Shown: piece by piece, positions 1 through 5,540 of the stretch
Position numbering within the stretch: the first letter of the stretch is position 1
How the letters are laid out: each line of letters starts with the position of its first letter
Assembly (NCBI GenBank): GCA_005779345.1
Contig: SXJQ01000314.1
Span: forward strand, 1 to 6,426
Origin: Actinomycetota bacterium
GTDB taxonomy: Bacteria; Actinomycetota; Acidimicrobiia; IMCC26256; PALSA-610
DNA length: 6,426 nt
Reading direction: 5' to 3'
Position numbers and translations under genes: made by a program
Notes under the pieces: generated by a model
What the model saw: only the letters and a program-made list of their open reading frames with translations
Databases searched by the model: none
What the model was told of the DNA's origin: nothing

Positions 1-770
1 GCATCAACGCCGAAGACCCGGCCAAGGGCTTCCTCCCCTCGCCCGGGCGGCTCGAGCGTTTGCGCGTCCCGTCGGGGCCGGGCGTGCGCTGGGACGGCGG
101 CTATCACGAGGGCGACGAGATCAGCCAGTACTACGACAACCTCGTGGGCAAGCTCGTCGTGTGGGCCCCGACGCGTCGCGAGGCGATCGCCCGGACCCTC
201 CGCGCGTTGCGCGAGTTCGAGATCGCCGGCGTGAAGACCACGATCGCCGCGCACCTCCCGATGGTCGGCCATCCCGACTTCGCGGCGGTCGAGCACAGCA
301 CCAAGTGGGTCGAGACCGCGCTCGACCCGTCGCTGTTCGCCGGCGGTCCCGATGCCCCCGTGGCCACCGCCGATCCAACTGCCTCCGAAGCCCCGCCGGC
401 ACCGCTCGTGGAGCGCACGCTCCCCGTCGAGGTCAACGGCAAGCGCTTCGAGGTCAAGGTCTGGGTCCCCGACGTCGCGCACCATGCGCCGCCGAGCCCC
501 GGCACCGGTCGGGCCCGCCCCAAGGTCGCACGCGGCAGCGCGGGGGGCGGCGGCGGATCGGGCACGATCAGCGCGCCGATGCAGGGCACCATCGTCAAGG
601 TCCTCGTCAGCGCAGGCGACACCGTCGAGGTCGGCCAGAACCTCGTCGTGCTCGAAGCCATGAAGATGGAGAACAACATCGCGGCCGAAACCGCAGGGAC
701 GATCAAGGAGATCCGCGTCGAGGCCGGCCAGAGTGTCGGCACCGGCGACGTCCTCGCGGTCATCGAATAG
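1..770 (+). CDS. Acyl-CoA carboxylase alpha chain (biotin carboxylase C-terminus + biotin carrier domain), 5'-truncated
   Basis: This is the C-terminal 255 codons of an acetyl-/propionyl-CoA carboxylase alpha subunit. The frame is already open at the window edge (first full codon at position 3, reading INAEDP), so the start lies outside. Residues 1 to about 105 form the end of the biotin carboxylase domain, with the family's INAEDP, YYDNLVGKL and GVKTTIAAHLPM stretches. A Pro/Ala-rich linker, a short beta segment (VEVNGKRFEVKV) and a Gly-rich hinge (GGGGGSG) follow. The last 75 or so residues are a biotinyl domain with the EAMKM signature; the biotinylated lysine is codon 663-665, 35 residues from the C-terminus, which is the normal place. 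In this family ATP-dependent carboxylation of biotin feeds a separate carboxyltransferase beta subunit, which is not in the window. Acetyl-CoA versus propionyl-CoA preference cannot be read from this part, because the beta subunit sets it. The PhzF-like gene follows after 25 nt and may be co-transcribed. Confidence 0.95.
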   Translation, partial: INAEDPAKGFLPSPGRLERLRVPSGPGVRWDGGYHEGDEISQYYDNLVGKLVVWAPTRREAIARTLRALREFEIAGVKTTIAAHLPMVGHPDFAAVEHSTKWVETALDPSLFAGGPDAPVATADPTASEAPPAPLVERTLPVEVNGKRFEVKVWVPDVAHHAPPSPGTGRARPKVARGSAGGGGGSGTISAPMQGTIVKVLVSAGDTVEVGQNLVVLEAMKMENNIAAETAGTIKEIRVEAGQSVGTGDVLAVIE

Positions 771-783
771 CTCGCCGGGCAAC

Positions 784-788
784 GGAGG
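784..788 (+). promoter_or_regulatory. Shine-Dalgarno site of the PhzF-like gene
   Basis: A GGAGG core lies 7 nt before the ATG at 796. It decides the start: an in-frame GTG at 733 would give a longer protein, but that extension lies inside the end of the carboxylase gene, and the PhzF family signature begins right after the ATG at 796. This is the only strong Shine-Dalgarno among the gene starts in the window. Confidence 0.85.
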
Positions 789-795
789 CGACCCC

Positions 796-1617
796 ATGGC
801 CCACCCCCTCTTCGTCGTCGACGCATTCACCGACCGCGCGTTCGCCGGCAACCCGGCCGCCGTGGTCATCCTCGACGCACCCGCGCCGCCCGAGTGGTGC
901 CAGGCGGTCGCCGCCGAGATGAACCTCAGCGAGACCGCGTTCGTGTCGTCGCGCCCCGACGACACGTTCGACCTGTCGTGGTTCACGCCGAGCGTCGAGG
1001 TCGACCTCTGCGGGCACGCGACGCTCGCGTCGGCGCACGTCTTGCGCGAGGCGGGTGGCGCGGCCGACGACACGACGGTCGTGTTCCACACGCGCTCGGG
1101 CGCGCTCGCGGCCCGGTTCGTCGGCGATCGCATCGAACTCGACTTCCCGTCGCGTCCACCGGCACGGGTCGCGTGCTCCGAGGCACTCGTCGCCGCGCTC
1201 GGAGCGGCGCCCGACGAAATGTGGTCCCACGCCGAGGGCTACGAGGTGGCGGTGTTCGCCGACCCCGAGACCGTCCGCGACCTGCGCCCCGACCACGCCG
1301 CGTTGCGCGCGTACGGCCGCCACGGGATCATCGTGACCGCTGCCGGCGATGTCGATGCAGGCCACGATGTCGGTGGAGCCTGCGCCGACTTCGTGTCGCG
1401 CTACTTCGCTCCCGGGGCGGGGATCGAGGAGGATCCCGTCACGGGGTCGGCGCACTGCGTGCTCGCGCCGTTGTGGGCCGAGCGCCTCGGCTCGAAGCTC
1501 GTCACCGGCCATCAGGTGAGCGCGCGCGGCGGCCGCGTCGAGTGCGAGATCGACGGCGATCGGGTGTTGCTCCGCGGTCGCGCGGTGACCGTCGTGCGCG
1601 GCTCGCTCGCGGTCTGA
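796..1617 (+). CDS. PhzF family isomerase/epimerase
   Basis: A 273-residue protein of the PhzF (phenazine biosynthesis-like) family, which share a diaminopimelate-epimerase-like fold of two similar halves. The N-terminus (LFVVDAFTDRAFAGNPAAVV, residues 5-24) is the family's opening motif. Residues 43-50 (NLSETAFV) carry the conserved catalytic glutamate, here Glu46. DLCGHATLASAHVL (70-83) and EEDPVTGSAHC (211-221) are the two other hallmark motifs that build the active site between the halves. Length is normal (family about 260-300). PhzF itself isomerises trans-2,3-dihydro-3-hydroxyanthranilate, but most family members outside phenazine clusters have unknown substrates. No phenazine genes are present here, so the substrate is unassigned. 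The protein has no signal peptide and is probably cytosolic. It starts 25 nt after the carboxylase stop, so read-through from that gene is plausible. The family call is firm; the reaction is open. Confidence 0.92.
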   Translation: MAHPLFVVDAFTDRAFAGNPAAVVILDAPAPPEWCQAVAAEMNLSETAFVSSRPDDTFDLSWFTPSVEVDLCGHATLASAHVLREAGGAADDTTVVFHTRSGALAARFVGDRIELDFPSRPPARVACSEALVAALGAAPDEMWSHAEGYEVAVFADPETVRDLRPDHAALRAYGRHGIIVTAAGDVDAGHDVGGACADFVSRYFAPGAGIEEDPVTGSAHCVLAPLWAERLGSKLVTGHQVSARGGRVECEIDGDRVLLRGRAVTVVRGSLAV

Positions 1618-1640
1618 TCGCGTTCGTCGGCGCGCCCGAG

Positions 1641-2606
1641 TCAGGTCGCGGGCGAGCGGTCGGCGTCGCGCAGCGCGCGGTGCCAGGCGAGCTGCGCGGC
1701 GATGCCGTCGCGCAATGACACGGCCGGCGCCCAGCCGAAGAGTTCGCGGGCGCGATCGATCGCGCCACCGTTACGGAGCGAGTCGCCGGGCATCGCCGGT
1801 TGCTCATCGATGGCGATCTCGCTGCCGGCCAACTCCGCGACGAGTGCGATGAGGGCGGCGAGCGTGATCTCGGACCCACCCGCGACATTGAGGAACGTCC
1901 CCGGTGCGACGTCGGTGTCGGCCGCCGCGAGATTCGCGGCGACGATGTCGGCGACGTAGGTGAACTCGCGCACCTGGCGACCGTCGCCGTAACGCGGAAA
2001 GGCGGTGGCGGCGAGCGCGGCCTCGCAGAGACGGTGGATCGACATGTCGGGTCGCTGCCGCGGCCCGAACACCGTGAAATAGCGGAGCGACACGGTCGCG
2101 ACACCGTGATTCGCGGCGTAGAGCCCGCAGAGGTGCTCGGCGGCGAGCTTGGTGACCCCGTACGGGCTGTGCGGCGCGGGGAGGTCGGTCTCGCGGGTGG
2201 GATAGCGCGGCTGGTTGCCGTACACCGACGAACTCGACGCATACACGAACCGCCTGACCGCGCCGCCGCGCACCGCCTCGAGCAGGCGTTGCGTCACGAG
2301 CACGTTGTGTTCCACGTACTCGGCGAACCCGTCGCTCCACGAGAGTCGCACACCGGGCTGGCCGGCCTGGTGGTAGACGACATCGACCCCGTCGACCAAC
2401 GCGGCGAGGTCGGCGACGCGCAGGTCAGCCTCGATCAACTCGACGCCGGCCGCGCGCACCGCGACGGCATTCGCGTCCTTCTGCGACCGCTCGTAGTAGG
2501 GAGTGAAGCAGTCGACGCCGACGACCTCGTCGCCTCGCTCGCGCAGCGCCTCGCACAGGTGGCTGCCGACGAAACCCGCCGCCCCGGTGACGAGCGCCCG
2601 CGCCAT
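1641..2606 (-). CDS. NAD-dependent nucleotide-sugar epimerase/dehydratase (extended SDR)
   Basis: A 321-residue extended short-chain dehydrogenase/reductase. The Rossmann motif TGAAGFVG is at residues 7-14, Asp32 near the end of strand 2 fits NAD binding, and the catalytic set is Ser124-127 (ASSSSVYG) with Tyr149 and Lys153 (SPYGVTK). HQAGQPGVR (79-87) and RYFTVFGPRQRPDM (175-188) resemble the UDP-glucuronate/UDP-galactose 4-epimerase branch more than dTDP-glucose dehydratases, so a UDP-sugar C4 epimerase is the best guess; the exact sugar is not resolved. RDGI near residues 299-302 is the usual C-terminal motif. The ATG lies 4 nt after the stop of the upstream flavoprotein gene and no Shine-Dalgarno precedes it, which suggests translation by re-initiation in a two-gene operon. 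The gene ends 23 nt from the convergent PhzF-like gene. Polysaccharide or glycoconjugate precursor supply is the likely role, but no glycosyltransferase lies nearby to support that. Confidence 0.9.
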   Translation of the reverse strand: MARALVTGAAGFVGSHLCEALRERGDEVVGVDCFTPYYERSQKDANAVAVRAAGVELIEADLRVADLAALVDGVDVVYHQAGQPGVRLSWSDGFAEYVEHNVLVTQRLLEAVRGGAVRRFVYASSSSVYGNQPRYPTRETDLPAPHSPYGVTKLAAEHLCGLYAANHGVATVSLRYFTVFGPRQRPDMSIHRLCEAALAATAFPRYGDGRQVREFTYVADIVAANLAAADTDVAPGTFLNVAGGSEITLAALIALVAELAGSEIAIDEQPAMPGDSLRNGGAIDRARELFGWAPAVSLRDGIAAQLAWHRALRDADRSPAT

Positions 2607-2610
2607 GGAT

Positions 2611-3969
2611 CTAGGAGGCGGCTTCGGCGAGTGACTCCGCGAGCGCCGGGTGAACGAGGAGCGAATCCACGATGTCGCTCACCGTCAAGCGATTGGCGAC
2701 GGCGAGTGCGATCACCGAGATCAACTCGGCGGCATTGCGACCCACGATCGAACCGCCGAGCACCACGCCGGTCGCGGGGTCGGAGAGCACCTTCACGAAC
2801 CCGCGCGGATCGCCCATGATGAGCGCCTTCGCGTTCGACGAGAACGGCACCTTCGTCACACGGAGCTTGCGGCCGGCCGCGAACGCCTCGGCCTCGGCGA
2901 GACCGACGTCGGCGATCTCGGGTTCGGTGAAGATCGCGGAGGCGGCCTTGTCGTAGTCGAGATGGCGGTGCGCGACCGCGGTGAGCCCCATCACGTGCTC
3001 GGCGATCTTGCGGCCCTGGGTCGAGGCCACGCTCGACAACGGCAGCCGACCCGAGATGTCGCCCGCCGAGTAGATGTGCGCCACGTTGGTCTGGCAGTGA
3101 CGGTTGCCCGGTACGTACCCGCGGTCGTCGACGACGACGCCCGCCGCGTCGCACCCGAGGCCGTCGCTGTTCGGCACCGAGCCGATGCACAACAGCGCGT
3201 GGGAGCCCTCGACGGCGCGTCCGTCGTCGCACGCGACGAAGATCCGATCGCCGTCGCGACGGATCGTCTGCGCACGCGCGCCCTTCAAGAGCTTGACGCC
3301 GCGACGCATGAACTCCTCCTCGAGCACCGCCGCGACCTCGGGGTCCTTGGCCGGGAGGACCTGCTGGCGCGACACCACCAGGGTGACCTCGGAGCCGAGG
3401 GTCGAGAACATGTGGGTGAACTCCACGCCCGTGACGCCCGAACCGATCACGACGAGGTGCTCGGGGATCTCGGGCGGCGGGTAGGCGTGGCGCGTGATGA
3501 GCACGCGCTCGCCGTCGATCGGCGCCCACTCGGGGATCCGGGGGCGGCTGCCGGGGGCGAGCAGGATCGCGTCGGCGTCGATCTCCTCCTCGCCCGCCTC
3601 GGTCGTGACCACGACCGAGTACGGCGAGATCATCCGGCCGGTGCCGTGCAGCATGCGGACGCCCTGGCTCTCGAGCAGCGAGCGCACCGACTCGTGGAGC
3701 CGCGACTCGATCGACGCGACCCGCTCCTTGAGCGCCGGGAAGTCGAGCCGGCCCTCGGCGGCGAGGCCCATCGCCCGGGCGCGATCGATCTCGGCGAGTT
3801 CGCCACCGGTGGCGATCATCGCCTTGCTCGGGATGCAGTCCCAGAGGTGCGCGGCGCCGCCGACGATGTCGCGCTCGATGAGCGTGACCTCGGCGCCGAG
3901 CGTCGCGGCGACGGTGGCAGCGGTGTTGCCCGCGGGCCCGCCTCCGATGATCACGAATCGCACCGACAC
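2611..3969 (-). CDS. NAD(P)H-quinone dehydrogenase-like flavoprotein (flavoprotein disulfide reductase family, LpdA-like)
   Basis: A 452-residue two-dinucleotide-binding flavoprotein with the dihydrolipoamide dehydrogenase layout. The FAD motif GGGPAG is at residues 9-14, the redox-site region at 37-49, the NAD(P) motif GSGVTG at 176-181, the second FAD motif SAGD at 301-304, and a C-terminal dimerisation domain from about 340. The redox site reads GGAAHLWDCIPSK: the second cysteine (Cys45) is there but the first is Ala40, so no CxxxxC disulfide can form. M. tuberculosis LpdA (Rv3303c) has the same loss and reduces quinones rather than disulfides, so a quinone reductase is the preferred call. 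Unlike that protein as I recall it, the C-terminal pair His440/Glu445 (HPALAE) is kept. Strand 2 after the NAD(P) motif ends in VVSR rather than an acidic residue, so NADPH use is possible. The start is GTG, with no Shine-Dalgarno but a TAGCCT hexamer 6 nt upstream. The epimerase gene follows after 4 nt. Confidence 0.9.
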   Translation of the reverse strand: MSVRFVIIGGGPAGNTAATVAATLGAEVTLIERDIVGGAAHLWDCIPSKAMIATGGELAEIDRARAMGLAAEGRLDFPALKERVASIESRLHESVRSLLESQGVRMLHGTGRMISPYSVVVTTEAGEEEIDADAILLAPGSRPRIPEWAPIDGERVLITRHAYPPPEIPEHLVVIGSGVTGVEFTHMFSTLGSEVTLVVSRQQVLPAKDPEVAAVLEEEFMRRGVKLLKGARAQTIRRDGDRIFVACDDGRAVEGSHALLCIGSVPNSDGLGCDAAGVVVDDRGYVPGNRHCQTNVAHIYSAGDISGRLPLSSVASTQGRKIAEHVMGLTAVAHRHLDYDKAASAIFTEPEIADVGLAEAEAFAAGRKLRVTKVPFSSNAKALIMGDPRGFVKVLSDPATGVVLGGSIVGRNAAELISVIALAVANRLTVSDIVDSLLVHPALAESLAEAAS

Positions 3970-3975
3970 GAGGCG

Positions 3976-3981
3976 AGGCTA
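3976..3981 (-). promoter_or_regulatory. Putative -10 element (TAGCCT) for leaderless transcription of the flavoprotein gene
   Basis: Read on the minus strand, TAGCCT ends 6 nt before the GTG at 3969. It fits the actinobacterial TANNNT -10 pattern, and the spacing would place the transcription start at or next to the start codon. No Shine-Dalgarno is visible there, which agrees with a leaderless mRNA. I see no convincing -35 box. The same hexamer at the same distance precedes the enoyl-CoA hydratase gene. Confidence 0.55.
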
Positions 3982-3993
3982 GGCCCGGCGCCG

Positions 3994-4013
3994 ACCCGCG
4001 ACGATCATCGGGT
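3994..4013. repeat. Inverted repeat ACCCG-N10-CGGGT in the divergent promoter region
   Basis: Two 5-bp arms (3994-3998 and 4009-4013) are separated by 10 nt, roughly one helical turn, between the divergent flavoprotein and SRPBCC genes. A second, offset palindrome CGAT-C-ATCG lies at 4002-4010. Placement between two divergent starts is where an operator would sit, but arms this short occur by chance in GC-rich DNA. No regulator gene is adjacent. Confidence 0.25.
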
Positions 4014-4017
4014 GCGC

Positions 4018-4023
4018 GACAAT
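4018..4023 (+). promoter_or_regulatory. Possible -10 element (GACAAT) of the SRPBCC gene
   Basis: GACAAT ends 5 nt before the ATG at 4029. It keeps the A at position 2 and the T at position 6 of the TANNNT pattern but lacks the first T. The bases just before the ATG are CGGGG, a poor Shine-Dalgarno match, so a leaderless or near-leaderless start is possible here too. This is weaker than the two TAGCCT sites. Confidence 0.3.
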
Positions 4024-4028
4024 CGGGG

Positions 4029-4469
4029 ATGCGCCTCAGGGTCTCCATCGACATCGCCGCGACGCCGGCGCGGATCTGGGACGTGATCGAGCCGATCGAG
4101 ACCCATGTCGAGTGGATGGCCGACGCCGAGCGGATCGTCTTCACGACCGCCCGCACCCGCGGGGTCGGCACCGAGTTCGAGTGCCTCACCAAGGTCGGGC
4201 CGTTCCGCCTCACCGACACGATGCGCATCACCGAGTGGGAACCGCGCCACACGATGGGCATCGAGCACGCCGGCGTCGTGACCGGCCGCGGGCGGTTCAC
4301 GTTGCGCCGAACGCGCCGCGGCGCGACCCGGTTCACCTGGGTCGAAAAGCTGTCGTTCCCGTGGTGGCTCGGCGGGCCGATCGGCGCACTCGTCGCCCGG
4401 CCGATCCTGAAGCGCATCTGGCGTGGCAACCTGCGACGCTTGGAGACGCGTTGCGTGGGCACGGCCTGA
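4029..4469 (+). CDS. SRPBCC family protein (polyketide cyclase/START-like fold)
   Basis: A 146-residue protein of the SRPBCC superfamily, whose helix-grip fold makes a deep hydrophobic ligand pocket. The N-terminus (strand RLRVSIDIAA then TPARIWDVIEPIETHVEWM, residues 2-30) is the usual first strand and pair of helices. Alternating strands around residues 34-108 follow, including RLTDTMRITEWEP (60-72) and the WVEKLSFP strand (104-111). The long C-terminal helix (about 116-140) contains Ile, Leu, Trp and several Arg/Lys residues and looks amphipathic; FPWWLGG (110-116) precedes it. Family members bind lipids, polyketides or aromatic compounds, and some act as cyclases or dehydratases, but nothing here defines a ligand or a reaction. 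Length is typical for a single-domain member. It lies 42 nt upstream of the luciferase-like oxidoreductase on the same strand and diverges from the flavoprotein gene across 59 nt. Confidence 0.85.
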   Translation: MRLRVSIDIAATPARIWDVIEPIETHVEWMADAERIVFTTARTRGVGTEFECLTKVGPFRLTDTMRITEWEPRHTMGIEHAGVVTGRGRFTLRRTRRGATRFTWVEKLSFPWWLGGPIGALVARPILKRIWRGNLRRLETRCVGTA

Positions 4470-4499
4470 CGATGCGACCCGACCCGCGAACCACTCTGG

Positions 4500-4505
4500 C
4501 AGGAT
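4500..4505 (+). promoter_or_regulatory. Possible -10 element (CAGGAT) or weak Shine-Dalgarno (AGGA) before the luciferase-like gene
   Basis: CAGGAT ends 6 nt before the ATG at 4512, the same distance as the TAGCCT sites, and differs from TANNNT only in the first base. The AGGA inside it (4501-4504) lies 7 nt from the ATG and could equally serve as a weak ribosome binding site in an mRNA shared with the SRPBCC gene. The sequence alone does not separate the two readings. Confidence 0.35.
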
Positions 4506-4511
4506 GACCGC

Positions 4512-5498
4512 ATGAACGAATCACCGTCGTACGCCGTCAGCGCCGCGGGCGTGCAGACCCTCGGTGCGGGCTTCCAGCTCGACGTCGCGCGTGCGGCCGA
4601 ATCCGCCGGGTACTCGTCGTTCTGGGTCGCGGAGGCGAACGCGAGCGAGGCCTTCTCGATCCTCGGTGCCGCATCGCAGGTCGCGCCGACGCTCGGGCTC
4701 GGTACGGGCGTGCTCGCACTCCAGTTGCGCACGCCACCGCTCGCGGCGATGGCGGCCGCGACGCTCCAACAACTCGCGCCCGACCGCTACGTGTTCCTCG
4801 GCATCGGGATCAGCTCACCGGCGGTCGCCGCCCAGTGGCACGGCACGACGTACGGCAATCGGCCGCTCGCGCAGGTGCGCGAATACGTCGCGCTCGTGCG
4901 TGAATGCCTCACCGGTGAGAGCGTGAGCTTCAGCGGCGACTTCTACACGGTGAAGCGGTTCCGCCTCGGCCTGCGCGCGAGCGAACGCACCCCCAAGATC
5001 GTCATCGGCGCGCTCAACCCGGGAATGCTGAAGCTCGCGGGCGAGATCGCCGACGGTGTCTTGTTGAACTATCTGCCGGCGGCACACGTCGCCGAGTCGG
5101 TCGCGCACGTTCGCGCCGGTGGATCGGCGCGCATCCACGCGTTCATCCACTGCGGTGTCACCGACCGCGACCGGTACGCCGAAGCCGCGCGCAAGGACCT
5201 CTTCAGCTACGCGGTCGTCGACGCGTACGCCGACAATTTCCGCCGCGCGGGCTACGCCGATTCGGTCGACGAGATGCGCGCCCGGTGGGACGCGCGCGAC
5301 CGCGACGGTGCGGTCGCCGCGATCAGCGACGCGTGGGTCGACGGTGTGCAGATCATGGGCGACGCAGCCCATGTCCGCGACCAGGTGCAGGCCTACGTCG
5401 ACGGCGGTGTCGACGTGCCGACCGTGTTCCCACTGCCCTGGGGCAACGATCGCCGCGCGGTGGTCGAGGCCACGATCGACGCGGCCCTGCCGCGCTGA
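4512..5498 (+). CDS. LLM class F420-dependent oxidoreductase
   Basis: A 328-residue bacterial-luciferase-like monooxygenase (LLM) TIM-barrel protein. Recognisable family stretches are AAESAGYSSFWVAEAN (28-43), LGLGTGVLALQLRTPP (61-76), RYVFLGIGISSP (92-103) followed by WHG (109-111), and MLKLAGEIADGVLLNYL (172-188). The order and wording match the actinobacterial F420-dependent subgroup better than FMN-dependent luciferases or alkanesulfonate monooxygenases. In that subgroup reduced F420 donates a hydride to, or accepts one from, a small organic substrate; the substrate here is unknown. The protein is probably cytosolic, with no signal peptide. Length is within the family range. It follows the SRPBCC gene by 42 nt and may be expressed with it, an arrangement that could join a ligand-binding or cyclase-like protein to a redox step, but that link is inference. 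It ends 42 nt from the convergent enoyl-CoA hydratase. F420 rather than FMN as cofactor is likely but not proven from sequence. Confidence 0.9.
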   Translation: MNESPSYAVSAAGVQTLGAGFQLDVARAAESAGYSSFWVAEANASEAFSILGAASQVAPTLGLGTGVLALQLRTPPLAAMAAATLQQLAPDRYVFLGIGISSPAVAAQWHGTTYGNRPLAQVREYVALVRECLTGESVSFSGDFYTVKRFRLGLRASERTPKIVIGALNPGMLKLAGEIADGVLLNYLPAAHVAESVAHVRAGGSARIHAFIHCGVTDRDRYAEAARKDLFSYAVVDAYADNFRRAGYADSVDEMRARWDARDRDGAVAAISDAWVDGVQIMGDAAHVRDQVQAYVDGGVDVPTVFPLPWGNDRRAVVEATIDAALPR

Positions 5499-5502
5499 AC
5501 CG

Positions 5503-5518
5503 CGTCGCGAACGCGACG
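5503..5518. terminator. Short GC hairpin between convergent genes (possible bidirectional terminator)
   Basis: CGTCGCG-AA-CGCGACG forms a perfect inverted repeat starting 5 nt after the luciferase-like stop codon. As RNA it would fold as a 6-bp stem with a GAAC loop. There is no T-tract on either strand, so it is not a classical intrinsic terminator, although U-less hairpins are often proposed in high-GC actinobacteria. Its location in a 42-nt convergent gap supports a termination role; the short stem limits confidence. Confidence 0.4.
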
Positions 5519-5540
5519 TCTCGCCCGTGCCGGCCGCGGC

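Noticed and set aside
733..795. Upstream GTG as start of the PhzF-like gene
   Set aside because: The extra 21 residues would overlap the carboxylase coding end, do not resemble the family, and are not preceded by a ribosome binding site, whereas ATG 796 has GGAGG at good spacing.
131..826. A 231-codon minus-strand open frame over the carboxylase end
   Set aside because: It is antisense to a biotinyl domain with an intact EAMKM motif and has no motif of its own.
1618..1640. Terminator between the convergent PhzF-like and epimerase genes
   Set aside because: The 23-nt gap contains only the 8-bp palindrome GGCGCGCC at 1629-1636, too short to loop as a hairpin, and no T-tract is present.
1800..2819. 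A 339-codon plus-strand open frame antisense to the epimerase
   Set aside because: Composition is that of a shadow frame, with no domain, and it crosses the end of the flavoprotein gene. The opposite strand carries a complete SDR enzyme with all catalytic residues.
3822..3858. Soluble transhydrogenase (SthA) as identity of the flavoprotein
   Set aside because: SthA, as I recall it, keeps the first cysteine and loses the second, whereas this protein loses the first and keeps the second, as the LpdA-type quinone reductases do.
2650..4086. A 478-codon plus-strand open frame antisense to the flavoprotein gene
   Set aside because: It is rich in His, Arg, Asp and Gly as expected from reading the complement of a high-GC gene, has no recognisable motif, and runs through a divergent promoter region.
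2435..4732. A 765-codon open frame on the minus strand spanning parts of four genes
   Set aside because: Its translation is Arg/Ala/Pro-rich low-complexity sequence with no domain. It overlaps the epimerase, flavoprotein, SRPBCC and luciferase-like genes, which all have clear family motifs. Long shadow frames are expected in GC-rich coding DNA.
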